Counted from the first letter of the stretch, positions 32,946-42,704 are shown. The stretch is 64,000 bases of DNA from Mogibacterium sp. (GCA_017431685.1 JAFRKO010000009.1:62001-126000), one strand, 5' to 3'. A program made the numbers and translations. The notes: a model not told the origin generated them from the letters alone.

Positions 32946-35846
32946 ATGACAATAAACGACAGAATGCACGGCTTCACCGTGACTAACATACGCGATATAA
33001 AAGAGCTCGGCGGCAGGCTTGTTGAAATGGAACATGATGTCACCGGAGCCAGGCTGGTCTGGGCAGACAACGGAGACGAAAACAAACTGTTCTCGGTCGG
33101 GTTCAGGACTCTTCCTGAAAACAGCACCGGTGTATTTCATATACTCGAGCACTCAGTGCTCTGCGGTTCAGAAAATTATCCGGTCAAGGAACCATTCGTG
33201 GAACTTCTCAAAACTTCCATGAACACTTTCCTAAATGCGATGACATTCCCTGATAAAACGGTATACCCTGTCTCGAGCCGCATTGAGCAGGATTATCTCA
33301 ATCTGACGGGCGTCTATCTCGACTCCGTCTTCAGACCGAATATCCTTAAGGATCCGAATATCTTCTATCAGGAAGGATGGCATATCGATACGGACGGCGA
33401 AGAGCCTGCCTACAAGGGTGTGGTGTTCAACGAAATGAAAGGAGCTATGTCTGAGGTCGATTCGGTTGCAGATGAAACAATGACCTCTATCCTGTTTCCT
33501 GACAGCTGCTATGGCTTTAATTCAGGGGGAGATCCAAAAGCCATACCGGATCTGACATATGATTCTTTTATTGAGCATTATAAGAGATATTACCATCCTT
33601 CAAATGCTTACTTTTATCTTGATGGTGATATCCCTCTCGACGCGACTCTGGCGAAAATCGAGGAATACCTTGCCGGCTTTGACAGACTCGATGATGTCCC
33701 GCAGCTCAAAGTTCAGACACCGGTAAGAGCTGACAGAACCATCAGCTTTGCAGCAAGCGGAGAGGACGACAAACCTCTTATCTGCTTCGGAAAGATCACC
33801 GGCAGCTGGGAAGACAGGGATAAAATGCTCGCGCTCAGTATCATTCTTGAGCAGATCGCAGACTCCAACGAGTCACCGCTCAAGCGTGCAGTTCTTTCTT
33901 CAGGTCTTGCTGAAGACATGGAAGTATATGTTTCAGATGGTATTGCTCAGCCGTACCTCATGATGCTGTTCCGCGGAATCAGTGTCGGTGAAAACGAAAA
34001 GCCAGATGAAGCAACCCTTGAAAACATCGCCGGACGCCTCATTTCCATTGTTGAAGAAACTATAAACAAAATCGCTGAAGAAGGATTCTCAAAAAGAGAT
34101 CTGGAAGCATCTGTGAATCAGACAGATTTCAGATTCAGACAGTATCCGGAGCCACAGGCTCTTTACAGAATGATCGCAGCTTACTCCTCCTGGCTATACG
34201 GAGGAGACCCGGCCGCTTATCTGACAACCGACTCATCGATCGCAGCAGTCCGCACTATGATCGGTAACGGGGAGATGGAAGATCTCGCCCGGGAGATACT
34301 TGCGGACACATCCATGCTTTCAAAAGTCATCCTCATGCCTGACAGCGGATATGCCGCAAAGGAAGCTGCTGAAGAAGCTGCACGTGTAAAGGCCGCTGTT
34401 GAGGCTCTGGACGAACCGGGCATGCATGCTCTCGAAAAGCTCAACAGAAAGCTGCTGGAGTGGCAGCAAAGTGAAGACAGCGAAGAGGCTCTTGCAACAA
34501 TACCTCAGCTCGATATAGCAGACATTGACCCGATGCCTAATCTGATACCGACCGAAGAAAAAGATGTATGCGGAGCAAAGATGCTCTTCCATCAGCTTCC
34601 GTCGAACGGTATCGTGCACATAAACGCATACTTCCCGATCACCCGTCTGGCTCTGTCAGAACTGCCTGCGGCTGCGCTTATCACGGAGTTCTTCAAGGAT
34701 CTTCCGACCGATAAATACGATGTGCTCTCTCTTCAGAATGAGATCCGCATGTATATCGGCGGTATTTCCTTCGGACTTGATATACTCGCAAAAGACGAAG
34801 ACAGCGAAGAGTGCACCCCTTGTATCAGAGTCAGGGCGTCAGTACTGGCAGATAAGCTGTCAGATGCCGAAGACCTCATCGCTGAGATCCTGCTGAACAC
34901 GAAATTTGACGACAAGCCTATGATGCGTGAGCTGATCACTCAGATCGATGAGGATTCCAAGCGTACAGCGATGGCCAACGGCCACCGTCTCGGACTGTTT
35001 GAGGCAAGATCACACTGGTCAGCCCGGGATGCCGCTGCTGAAGCTGTCAACGGGCTCAGTTTTATGCAGTACATGCATAAAATGAGTGTCGCTTCAGATA
35101 AAGATCTTGACGCATTCATTTCGTTCGCAAAGGAAGTGATCAGAAGCAGTATATGCAGGCAGAATGCCATTTTAGGTGTAACTGCTGACAGCTGCCCTGA
35201 TCTGACAGGACTTCTGGATAAGCTTCCTGACGGAGCGGCAATGCCTGCGAAAGCCCATTATGAATCGGAACTTCCGCAGCGTATGGGTATTGAAATACCT
35301 GCTGCAGTTTCATTTGCCGTCACATCCTATGATCTTAAGCGCGACGGGCACAGAATGAGCGGAAACTACCAGGTAGCCGCAAACATCATATCCCTCTCCC
35401 ATCTCTGGAACAGCATCAGAGTACAGGGAGGAGCATATGGAGCATCGATGTCTGCAGGCAGAACAGGCAGTCTTTTCTGCTACACTTACAGAGACCCGAG
35501 CCCTGGACGTTCGCTGGACATATTTAAAACGACATCAGATTTTCTGACCGGATTTGCGGCAGATGAAAACGTGGATCTAGACGGTTTTATTATATCTACA
35601 ATCGCGTCGACAGAACCTCTGCTCTCCCCTGCCGCCAAGGGCAGATCAGCAGATGACTTCTATCTGTCAGGATTTACCGATGAAGACAGGATCAGGATCC
35701 GCAGGGAGATCCTCAATACAAAAGCCGGCGATCTGGCCGGCCTGAGCGAGGTTCTTAAGGAAATGGCGGATAAAGGCACTGTCTGCGTAGTCGGCCCTAG
35801 GTCCGCACTTGAAGCCTGTGAAAATCTCGAAATATATGCGCTGTAA
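32946..35846 (+). CDS. M16C (presequence protease/insulinase-type) metallopeptidase
   Basis: 966 residues, two pseudo-symmetric halves as in PreP and falcilysin. The inverted zinc motif HILEH is at 65-69 and the distal Glu lies in VVFNEMKGAMSE. The C-terminal half has VQGGAYGASMS, which shapes the substrate chamber. No signal peptide, so cytoplasmic degradation of short unfolded peptides is likely, useful for a peptide fermenter. GGAG precedes the ATG. The tandem structured repeat lies about 110 bases upstream in the sense direction. Confidence 0.92.
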   Translation: MTINDRMHGFTVTNIRDIKELGGRLVEMEHDVTGARLVWADNGDENKLFSVGFRTLPENSTGVFHILEHSVLCGSENYPVKEPFVELLKTSMNTFLNAMTFPDKTVYPVSSRIEQDYLNLTGVYLDSVFRPNILKDPNIFYQEGWHIDTDGEEPAYKGVVFNEMKGAMSEVDSVADETMTSILFPDSCYGFNSGGDPKAIPDLTYDSFIEHYKRYYHPSNAYFYLDGDIPLDATLAKIEEYLAGFDRLDDVPQLKVQTPVRADRTISFAASGEDDKPLICFGKITGSWEDRDKMLALSIILEQIADSNESPLKRAVLSSGLAEDMEVYVSDGIAQPYLMMLFRGISVGENEKPDEATLENIAGRLISIVEETINKIAEEGFSKRDLEASVNQTDFRFRQYPEPQALYRMIAAYSSWLYGGDPAAYLTTDSSIAAVRTMIGNGEMEDLAREILADTSMLSKVILMPDSGYAAKEAAEEAARVKAAVEALDEPGMHALEKLNRKLLEWQQSEDSEEALATIPQLDIADIDPMPNLIPTEEKDVCGAKMLFHQLPSNGIVHINAYFPITRLALSELPAAALITEFFKDLPTDKYDVLSLQNEIRMYIGGISFGLDILAKDEDSEECTPCIRVRASVLADKLSDAEDLIAEILLNTKFDDKPMMRELITQIDEDSKRTAMANGHRLGLFEARSHWSARDAAAEAVNGLSFMQYMHKMSVASDKDLDAFISFAKEVIRSSICRQNAILGVTADSCPDLTGLLDKLPDGAAMPAKAHYESELPQRMGIEIPAAVSFAVTSYDLKRDGHRMSGNYQVAANIISLSHLWNSIRVQGGAYGASMSAGRTGSLFCYTYRDPSPGRSLDIFKTTSDFLTGFAADENVDLDGFIISTIASTEPLLSPAAKGRSADDFYLSGFTDEDRIRIRREILNTKAGDLAGLSEVLKEMADKGTVCVVGPRSALEACENLEIYAL

Positions 35847-35850
35847 TCAA

Positions 35851-35892
35851 AAAAGCGGCTGTCTCATTTAAGCGCGACAGCCGCTTTTTTAT
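35851..35892. terminator. Terminator after the M16C protease gene
   Basis: GCGGCTGTC, 12-base loop, GACAGCCGC, then TTTTTTATT; an A run in front gives a usable tail for the minus strand too. Confidence 0.9.
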
Positions 35893-35913
35893 TGATCTTA
35901 TTGAAAAGACTTC

Positions 35914-37560
35914 CTAACAGCCGCAGTCAAGCGGGTCTTCTTCTTCGAAGGAATACTCATATTTGAACTCAGCTGCCTTCTGACACGGAATATACTCACC
36001 GCCAAACTCTCCATATGGGAACATATAAAGATTGATAGTAGAGACTTTCTTTTCAGGATCATACGGATTGAGCACTTCAAGATACTCTTTTGCAACCACA
36101 CTCTGCGGCGGTGTAAGAGTAATATCACGTCCCATACTGACGCAAACCCAGTTTTCTTCTCCGTTACCCCAGTAATTATCCTTGATTGCTTCCCAGACGG
36201 CTGCATTCGGAGCGTTTTTGCCGATGTATTCACTCTCATGTCCCCAGCTCTGTTTGATAGCCAGAGCCGGATCTGCTTCCACCCATCCATATCCCGGCAG
36301 ATAAAACTCCGCTCTGCAGTTCGGACCGATCTTCTGCGGCGGTACAGGCGCAAATCTCAGCCCAAAAAGATTCCTTGCAGGAATACCCTCAGCACGGCAC
36401 AGTGCTACAAATACGGAATTCATGTCCATGCAGGAGCCTGCATCTCTTTTACCTTCCAGAATGCTTACAACATCACCGAAGATGACCGTCTTGTCATCAA
36501 TACGGGTCATGTTGTCACACATCCAGTCATATATGGCATAAGCCTTATCATAAACGGTCTTCGCCTTTGCCTCGGCAACGATTTTATCAGCAGTTTCCTT
36601 GACGATGCCTGACTTAAGAGAGCCGCTCCAGCGAGTCCTTTTTAATTCATCTTTGAACTCTGCTTTATTGATGGTGCCCTTCTCCTTTGATCTGAGATCC
36701 TCATCGCGTACAACAGCCCGTCTGTATATATGATACGACAGTACAGCCTTGCGGTCCGCCGGTTTTGTATCTGCGTCCCATTCTATATACATCTGTTTCC
36801 CCCCGGCTGAATCTCTTTTCAGCTCTGCAGCTTTTGCAGCCGGGGCATCAATGTTTATAGCAGATATAGACTGATAATCATCGTTCTGCGGCACAGGCAG
36901 CCATACCTTCGCTGTCTTTCCGGCAGGATAGCGATCTTCATCTGTCAGATCTACCTGCAGAGTAAGCATACCGGCTTTAGTAGCAACGACATTGATTTCG
37001 ACCTTAGCTTTTATGCTTTTATCTTCTTTTGACTTTGCTGTAATTGTAACTGTTCCCGGGCTGATTCCGGTTACAAGACCTCTTGGATTAACAATCGCAA
37101 TAGATTTATCACTGGATGAAAAAACAGCATCATTAATCGCGCCTGAAGATTTGCCCAGCTTTACTTTAAGTGCACAGACTTCACCTATCCCTATGAAATC
37201 ACTGCTGCTCTCAAGCCTCATCTTTACTTTTGGCTTAACAACTATCTTGATCCTTTTATATTTTTTTCCGGCCTTGGCCTTAACGTAAACAGTTCCGGCT
37301 TTAAGGCCTTTGACTGTGACTGTTCTTTTCCTGATTTTAGTCAGCTTTGCGATCTTTTTCCTGGATACTGTCCACTTAACATTTTTGTTAGCTTTGAGTT
37401 TTGCTGTCTGGCCAACATAAATTGTTTTTTTGGTAACAGTTACTTTCAGTTTTGAGGCCGCATCAACGCTCTCAGTACTGGCCAATATCGACACAAGCAG
37501 AAAAATAATTGTTACTGCAATTGATATTGAGCGCATCACATTTGACCTACTCTGTATCAT
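35914..37560 (-). CDS. Secreted Ig-like/transglutaminase-like domain protein
   Basis: 548 residues from the ATG at 37560 with GGAG 6 bases upstream. A signal peptide (hydrophobic 11-30, ending near VDA) precedes a lysine-rich Ig-like domain (about 38-105), a BIG2-type domain (about 110-190), and a transglutaminase-like domain. The nucleophile Cys is in DAGSCMDMNSVFVALC. In the position where relatives have His before CRAEFYLPGYGW this protein has Asn (GPNCRAEFY), so catalysis is doubtful. It ends DCGC. Likely exported to the cell surface. Confidence 0.8.
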   Translation of the reverse strand: MIQSRSNVMRSISIAVTIIFLLVSILASTESVDAASKLKVTVTKKTIYVGQTAKLKANKNVKWTVSRKKIAKLTKIRKRTVTVKGLKAGTVYVKAKAGKKYKRIKIVVKPKVKMRLESSSDFIGIGEVCALKVKLGKSSGAINDAVFSSSDKSIAIVNPRGLVTGISPGTVTITAKSKEDKSIKAKVEINVVATKAGMLTLQVDLTDEDRYPAGKTAKVWLPVPQNDDYQSISAINIDAPAAKAAELKRDSAGGKQMYIEWDADTKPADRKAVLSYHIYRRAVVRDEDLRSKEKGTINKAEFKDELKRTRWSGSLKSGIVKETADKIVAEAKAKTVYDKAYAIYDWMCDNMTRIDDKTVIFGDVVSILEGKRDAGSCMDMNSVFVALCRAEGIPARNLFGLRFAPVPPQKIGPNCRAEFYLPGYGWVEADPALAIKQSWGHESEYIGKNAPNAAVWEAIKDNYWGNGEENWVCVSMGRDITLTPPQSVVAKEYLEVLNPYDPEKKVSTINLYMFPYGEFGGEYIPCQKAAEFKYEYSFEEEDPLDCGC

Positions 37561-37608
37561 TTTCTTCTCCTTAATTATCAATTTCATGTTGCCGGTGCTG
37601 ATATATAA

Positions 37609-37655
37609 AAGGCGATGATCACATCATTGCTTTCTGTAATCACCGCCCCTTTTAT
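37609..37655 (-). terminator. Terminator after the rhodanese gene
   Basis: On the minus strand GGCGGTGAT and ATCATCGCC with a long loop, then TTTTATA. Moderate strength. Confidence 0.5.
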
Positions 37656-37689
37656 TTTATCAGAATTTTACCTGATCTTGAGAATATAA

Positions 37690-38412
37690 TTATTCTACAT
37701 CTGATCCTTCAATGTCGTTACCGGCGTCAACCCATGCGGAGATTCCACCCGGATAACGATATACATTCTTGAAGCCCTTGCTTACGAGGTACATAGCTCC
37801 CTGGTGTGAACGCTCACATCCGACGAATCCACAGTATACAACGATGGTCTTGTCCTTATTGACCTGTTTTACTGTTACCTTTTTATATTTTTTCTTGTTC
37901 TTCTTTGAGAGCTTATTATATTTAGCCTTGGAGATAAGCTTCTTTGTTGTCTTATTTTTATACTTTGTAACGTTTTTGGTTCCTACAGCTTTCTTTACTG
38001 TTCTGTAAAGAGCAGTCTTTTCATCAGCACGAATCTTGAACTCAGGAGCATCCATAGCACCTACGATTGAGCATTTAGCTCCAGGAATATGGTGTGCGTT
38101 ATACCAAGCTTCAGGCATCGTATCAATAATAACAACGTCTTCCTTATCCTCTACCATTTTTGCGAGAGTAGCAGTATCAATGAGATTGTATCCACCCTCT
38201 ACAGTAGTATCATGGAGTCTGATTGCAATTGTCTCTGCAGTTGCTTCACCCTGTCCCTGCTGAATCTTCTGAAGAACCTGTATTCCGCTCCCCTTTATTG
38301 CTTCCTTTGTAGCCTCTGTCGCAGGACCTGTTGCCGCAAATACAGCTGTAAATGAGCCAAGGATCATAACTACTGCAATTGCAAGTGCCAATATGCCGCT
38401 TCTCTTCTTCAT
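37690..38412 (-). CDS. Exported rhodanese-like protein with a lysine-rich insert
   Basis: 240 residues from the ATG at 38412 behind AAGGAGG. A signal peptide occupies about residues 1-27 (ending FAATGPA). The rhodanese domain is split: IRLHDTTVEGGYNLID and IDTMPEAWYNAHHIPGA come first, then a lysine-rich stretch of about 45 residues (about 142-187), then VYCGFVGCERSHQGA, the active-site loop, and YPGGISAWVDAG. Rhodaneses move sulfane sulfur through the Cys of that loop. The lysine-rich insert resembles the basic linker style of the neighbouring secreted protein. Confidence 0.82.
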   Translation of the reverse strand: MKKRSGILALAIAVVMILGSFTAVFAATGPATEATKEAIKGSGIQVLQKIQQGQGEATAETIAIRLHDTTVEGGYNLIDTATLAKMVEDKEDVVIIDTMPEAWYNAHHIPGAKCSIVGAMDAPEFKIRADEKTALYRTVKKAVGTKNVTKYKNKTTKKLISKAKYNKLSKKNKKKYKKVTVKQVNKDKTIVVYCGFVGCERSHQGAMYLVSKGFKNVYRYPGGISAWVDAGNDIEGSDVE

Positions 38413-38516
38413 AAAAAAATATACCTCCTTACAAACATTAATAAACATTAATTTTGCTGATTCGATTCTATCAAATATATAAGTACCGGAGTCATCGTTG
38501 CTTTTTATGCAAGTTT

Positions 38517-38546
38517 GTTGCGCTATAGAAAAAATCTATAGCGCAA
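38517..38546. repeat. Perfect 12-bp inverted repeat upstream of the rhodanese gene
   Basis: GTTGCGCTATAG and CTATAGCGCAAC around AAAAAAT (38517-38528, 38535-38546), about 105 bases before the rhodanese start. There is no U tract, so it may be an operator. Confidence 0.55.
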
Positions 38547-38556
38547 CAGAATGTAT

Positions 38557-38600
38557 AAATAAAAAGCTCTCCACCATTTGCATTTAATGTGAAGAGCTTC
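38557..38600 (-). terminator. Terminator after the PAP2 gene
   Basis: AAGCTCT and AGAGCTT with a 22-base loop, then TTTTTATTTAT on the minus strand. Confidence 0.7.
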
Positions 38601-38623
38601 ATGTGTTTTGTATTTTTCTTTTT

Positions 38624-39367
38624 TCAGTGTTTCGGTTTATATCCTCTGGCCGATTCTGATGCAGCGTTTCTTCTGCTTCCTGCCTGCCTGTTATCATAAG
38701 TGAATTCAAGCGCAGGATCCGTCTTCCTCTTTCCGCCGCCGGACACAGCAGCTGCAAACAGGAAAAGCAATGTCGCGCTGAGCAGTATGCCTCCGATAAT
38801 ATCTGTAAACCAGTGCACCCCACACCACAGCCTTCCGCCAACAGTGACCAGAACAGTCAGAAAGCACAGGACCCTGATGAAAGCGCCGAAAAGATTCCCA
38901 AAGTATTTGTCGGAAACTATCATCACCGCGATCATGACAGTCATTATGAGCATCGTATGCGATGAGGGGAATGAAGCCTCCGGAGCTGTTTCACCCGGCA
39001 TGATTATCGGTCTGTAATTGATGATGAACTTTTCAAAGAATACATAGCATCCGATCACTGCTATGAAAAGTCCGCCAAGTGCCCATATCTCCCTGTCGAC
39101 TTTAAGCAGGCTCCTGCGCTTTATCAGCTGAACTAATCCCGCAAGAGCGAACAGTCCGCAGACTGCTATTGCTCCATATCCTATATAATCAGTTATTTCA
39201 TACCAGATCATATTAATGCCGGTAAGATCATGCACAAACTTGTTGATACGCGAAAAACCGACCTCTGTACCGGCTGGACCAATCGCCGCTACATCAAAGT
39301 ATTTGAGCAGCACTATCAGCAGCCCGAACATAGCTCCAGTTATGACAGCTCCCATGATTTTCTTCAT
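38624..39367 (-). CDS. PAP2-family membrane phosphatase
   Basis: 247 residues, about five membrane spans. The three PAP2 motifs are present: K...YRP in FEKFIINYRP, PSSHT, and GGRLWCGVHWFTDIIGG with the catalytic His. Members dephosphorylate phosphatidate, undecaprenyl pyrophosphate or other lipids at the outer membrane face. The charged C-terminal tail is free of motifs. AAGG lies upstream of the ATG; it is 27 bases after the MscS gene on the same strand. Confidence 0.9.
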   Translation of the reverse strand: MKKIMGAVITGAMFGLLIVLLKYFDVAAIGPAGTEVGFSRINKFVHDLTGINMIWYEITDYIGYGAIAVCGLFALAGLVQLIKRRSLLKVDREIWALGGLFIAVIGCYVFFEKFIINYRPIIMPGETAPEASFPSSHTMLIMTVMIAVMIVSDKYFGNLFGAFIRVLCFLTVLVTVGGRLWCGVHWFTDIIGGILLSATLLFLFAAAVSGGGKRKTDPALEFTYDNRQAGSRRNAASESARGYKPKH

Positions 39368-39394
39368 TTGAATGCCTTATCCCTTTCTACGGTA

Positions 39395-40213
39395 TTATCT
39401 GCTTACGCTGATTGGTGTTGAAGGCCTTGCGATGCCTGCTTCATTGAGCGCAGCCGGTATCTTTTTCATCAGTGCGCCATACTCATCCCAATATTCCGAA
39501 GTTTTCACCCAGACTCTGACAGTGTATGTCAGGCCACCCGGAACACCTGCTGTTATCAGCACCTGCGGTGCCGGATTATCAAGCGCCCACTCTGTTTTTT
39601 CAACGACGTCTGACATGATCTTCAGCACTTTATCTGAGTCTTCCGAGCCTGCAATATCGAAGTTGAGGTCCACTCTTCTGAGCTCTTCTACTGTTGCGTT
39701 GCAGATCGTAGAGTTCATAAGATTTCCGTTCGGAATCGAGATTCTTCTGTTGTCGAGCGTTGTCAGAACGGTATATACGAGCGATATGTTTCTTACTACA
39801 CCTTCTTCACCGCCTGCGACGATGTAATCACCCACACTGAACGGACGGAAAATGAGCAGCATGATGCCTCCTGCTATGTTGCTCAGAGCTCCCTGCAGTG
39901 CCAGGCCTATAGCTACACCAACTGAAGCAATCGCCGCGATGACTGAAGACATCGGCACACCAAGAAGTGCGATTATCGATACTGCGAGCACCACATAAAG
40001 CGCTGCTTTTACAAAAGTCGTTATATATCCTGCAGCCGTCGTGTCGATGGACTTCATGGATTTCAGTTTTCCCAGAGCCTTTATCAGCTTTTTGATGATA
40101 AAGCTGCCTACTATATAGATGACTATCGCCAGAACCAGCTTCAGGCCGATATCCATGGCTCCGTCACTGATTTTATCAACCAGCTTCCCCACATTGTTAA
40201 TACTTGCTTCCAT
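39395..40213 (-). CDS. mscS: Small-conductance mechanosensitive channel (MscS family)
   Basis: 272 residues, the E. coli MscS size. Three membrane segments (about 18-40, 62-82, 88-112), with the pore helix VGVAIGLALQGALSNIAGG, then the cytoplasmic beta domain with FRPFSVGDYIVAGG and RRISIPNGNLMNSTI. It releases osmolytes on sudden dilution. AAGGGAGA precedes the ATG; it is likely co-transcribed with the PAP2 gene. Confidence 0.93.
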   Translation of the reverse strand: MEASINNVGKLVDKISDGAMDIGLKLVLAIVIYIVGSFIIKKLIKALGKLKSMKSIDTTAAGYITTFVKAALYVVLAVSIIALLGVPMSSVIAAIASVGVAIGLALQGALSNIAGGIMLLIFRPFSVGDYIVAGGEEGVVRNISLVYTVLTTLDNRRISIPNGNLMNSTICNATVEELRRVDLNFDIAGSEDSDKVLKIMSDVVEKTEWALDNPAPQVLITAGVPGGLTYTVRVWVKTSEYWDEYGALMKKIPAALNEAGIARPSTPISVSR

Positions 40214-40321
40214 TATTTCTCCCTTTCCTTTTTACTGCAGCCCCTAACCATTTAATAATAGCACTCCGCGCCTGATGTGTCCATTAAGACAGACACCTTG
40301 TGCTTACCACATCCGCATGAA

Positions 40322-40351
40322 TTGCCATATACATGCTTTCAATGATACAAT
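40322..40351 (+). promoter_or_regulatory. Promoter of tagD
   Basis: TTGCCA (40322-40327), 18-base spacer, TACAAT (40346-40351), 43 bases before the ATG. Confidence 0.65.
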
Positions 40352-40394
40352 ACGATCACAAAACAGAAGTATCGCCATTGAACGGAGTATATAA

Positions 40395-40847
40395 ATGAAA
40401 AGAGTAATCACATACGGCACATATGACCTTCTGCATTATGGTCACATCAATCTTCTCAAAAGAGCCAAGGCTCTCGGCGACTATCTTATAGTCGCGATCT
40501 CAACTGATGAATTCAACTGGAATTCAAAGCAAAAAAAATGCTATTTCTCTTATGAGCAGCGCAAGGCTCTGGTTGAAGCTGTAAGGTATGTGGACCTGGT
40601 CATTCCTGAGGAGAGCTGGGAGCAGAAGAAAAACGACATGCACGAGTATCACATCGATACCTTCGTTATAGGAGATGACTGGAAGGGCAAATTCGACTTC
40701 CTCAGAGAAGAAGGCGTTGAAGTCGTTTATCTGCCGCGCACACCTGAGATCAGCAGCAGCCAGATCAAGAAAGATCTTTACGACGCGAATGCTGTAGAAG
40801 GCGAATCCAAAACCTCACACGAGGAGATAGATACTAACCCTAAGTAG
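40395..40847 (+). CDS. tagD: Glycerol-3-phosphate cytidylyltransferase
   Basis: 150 residues. Nucleotidyltransferase motif YGTYDLLHYGHINLL at 8-22, RKALVEAVRYVDLVIPE, and ISSSQIK near the end match TagD/TarD. It makes CDP-glycerol for teichoic acid or related glycerol-phosphate polymers. The tail after about 133 is Glu-rich and variable. No other teichoic acid gene is in the window. CGGAG precedes the ATG. Confidence 0.93.
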   Translation: MKRVITYGTYDLLHYGHINLLKRAKALGDYLIVAISTDEFNWNSKQKKCYFSYEQRKALVEAVRYVDLVIPEESWEQKKNDMHEYHIDTFVIGDDWKGKFDFLREEGVEVVYLPRTPEISSSQIKKDLYDANAVEGESKTSHEEIDTNPK

Positions 40848-40860
40848 GATCTGCAAGAAC

Positions 40861-40908
40861 AAATCACGCTGAACTGAGCGAAAACTCAGAACAGCGTGAT
40901 TTTCTTAT
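40861..40908 (+). terminator. Terminator after tagD
   Basis: AATCACGCTG and CAGCGTGATT with a nested CTGAG/CTCAG hairpin, then TTTTCTTATTTTTT. Confidence 0.85.
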
Positions 40909-40972
40909 TTTTTGTGCTTTAATTATCAGTCAAATTCTGAATGGAATATCTGTACTTAGCCTTGATTATCGA

Positions 40973-41752
40973 CTAGAACGAAATGATCTCCTCGTTCAGA
41001 TCATCTACTGTTATGTTCACGTTATGATAACGCTCTCTCTTCTCTGTTACCTTTCCGAAGTTGATGGCTTCCTGCGGGCAGTATTGTACGCAGGCACAGC
41101 ACGAGATGCATTTGTCGCTGAATACTACTGCTTTTCCGGCATATCTGATGTTTCCTGTCGGACATACCTTTGCACAGGTGCCGCACATAACACAATTGTC
41201 ATTAGCTTTGAGCGTCATGCCTTTCTTACGTGCGATCTGCGGCCAGAGTGCGTGCTCTACGCTGTTTGCGTAAGCCTTAGGCACTTCTTTTTTCGACTCC
41301 ACGCAGTTCTTGATATCATTCGCGAATTTATCAGCAAAATGTTCCGATCTGGCCTGAGCCTCTACCGCTCCCATCTTAGGGAGCATGAGATCATGAGGGA
41401 AGAGCCAGATACAGGTGCACTGATGTGTGACCGCTGCCCAGTAATCGAGAGGTATGATATCGTTCAGCTTTCTGAGGCCTTCGCCCTTATATGATGCGCT
41501 CTGATTTATCGCAAATGTGTATGCATCAGGGCTTACCTTGATATCATGGAGGTATCTTTCAACGTGACCCGGAAGTCCGCCGCCGTAGCAAGGGAAAATA
41601 AAACCTACCCTCTTTGCTCCCCTAACATCTGTGACAGCCGGATACTTACGCATCATGATGATATCTGTGTTGCCAAGAACCCTGGCGATGTTTTTTGCCA
41701 TGTCGAGACAGTTGCCCGTGCCCGAATAGCAGAAAATGACGTTTTCTTTCAT
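40973..41752 (-). CDS. EFR1-type ferredoxin with flavodoxin-like N-terminal domain
   Basis: 259 residues. The N-terminal flavodoxin-like domain opens with FCYSGTGNCLDMAK, which fits the FMN phosphate loop. The C-terminal part has two [4Fe-4S] motifs, CVMCGTCAKVCP and CISCCACVQYCP. EFR1 proteins are thought to pass low-potential electrons between flavin and ferredoxin-type centres in anaerobes; the partner here is unknown. AAAAAGGAGA precedes the ATG and the gene stands alone. Confidence 0.9.
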   Translation of the reverse strand: MKENVIFCYSGTGNCLDMAKNIARVLGNTDIIMMRKYPAVTDVRGAKRVGFIFPCYGGGLPGHVERYLHDIKVSPDAYTFAINQSASYKGEGLRKLNDIIPLDYWAAVTHQCTCIWLFPHDLMLPKMGAVEAQARSEHFADKFANDIKNCVESKKEVPKAYANSVEHALWPQIARKKGMTLKANDNCVMCGTCAKVCPTGNIRYAGKAVVFSDKCISCCACVQYCPQEAINFGKVTEKRERYHNVNITVDDLNEEIISF

Positions 41753-41971
41753 CTTTGGTCTCCTTTTTCACCGGCACATGGCCGTCATTCAATACCCAAT
41801 ACTACACTGTAATTATACAACATATAAAAGCAGTAAAAAAAGGGGTTCGGAAACTAAATGCTTATGCATGGTTTTCAGGCAAAGCCAATGGTACAGAGTT
41901 TACAAATCAGCGGTCTCAGATTATACTTTCACTGTAATCTGAATTAAGCGATAATCACCGGAGGCCTATCT

Positions 41972-42676
41972 ATGGCAAAGAACAAATCCAGGAGCAATAA
42001 ATCTTCCTCTCAGGCGAAACCTAAGAATACAGTACCTAATAGCGACGCATCGAAACCGGAAGCATCAAAGGCTCAGACAAAGCAAAAGGACGTGCTTTAC
42101 CAGGTAAAGACGAAGCGTGACAGCGGAGTTCTGAAGGCATATATAACATTTACATACAGAATGCTCCATCCCGGTGTATCTGCAAGGCTGATGCTGTACG
42201 GGCTGCTCATAGCACTTCCGGGCATATTCTTTTTCAAAGATCTGTATTGGAGGATCTTTTTTACGGGCATTGGCGTTATGATGATACTGCTCGGGCTGTT
42301 CCGTCAGTACATTTCACTCTGGATGACAAAGAGGAATGATCCGGACTACAAAAGCGGAGCGGAGTTCACCTACAACTTCACGGTCAGCGATGCCGATTTT
42401 CTGAAAAACGGAGTGCGGTTCTCCGGACTGGACAGGTATAAAGATATTACAGGTTTCTACCATGACGATTCATACCTGTATATGGGGATGAAGAACAAGG
42501 AGATCATCGTCATTCCGAAGAACGCATTCACCATCGGGGGATCTGATGATTTTGAAGAATTTATTTATAAGAAAAGCAAAAAGACCTGCCACTGGCTGCC
42601 TGATAACTTCCGTGACGCAATGAAGCAAAGACGGGCTCAGCGCGCGGTATCTTCAGGCACTATGATCAAAAAATAA
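41972..42676 (+). CDS. YcxB-like membrane protein
   Basis: 234 residues. A Ser/Lys/Ala-rich N-terminus (1-40), two membrane segments (about 70-88 and 92-108), then a beta-rich C-terminal domain with VSDADFLKNGVRFSGLDRYKDI and NKEIIVIPKNAF, a pattern like the YcxB C-terminal (PH-like) domain. The function is unknown. CGGAGG precedes the ATG. It has the same general two-span-plus-PH-like layout as the protein at 63367, without obvious close similarity. Confidence 0.6.
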   Translation: MAKNKSRSNKSSSQAKPKNTVPNSDASKPEASKAQTKQKDVLYQVKTKRDSGVLKAYITFTYRMLHPGVSARLMLYGLLIALPGIFFFKDLYWRIFFTGIGVMMILLGLFRQYISLWMTKRNDPDYKSGAEFTYNFTVSDADFLKNGVRFSGLDRYKDITGFYHDDSYLYMGMKNKEIIVIPKNAFTIGGSDDFEEFIYKKSKKTCHWLPDNFRDAMKQRRAQRAVSSGTMIKK

Positions 42677-42677
42677 A

Positions 42678-42704
42678 AGGATGCCGGCGCTGCCGGCATT
42701 TTTC
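42678..42704. terminator. Bidirectional terminator ending the branched-chain operon
   Basis: ATGCCGGC, three-base loop, GCCGGCAT, with T tails on both sides. It serves the YcxB-like gene on plus and the glycyl-radical activase on minus. Confidence 0.9.
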
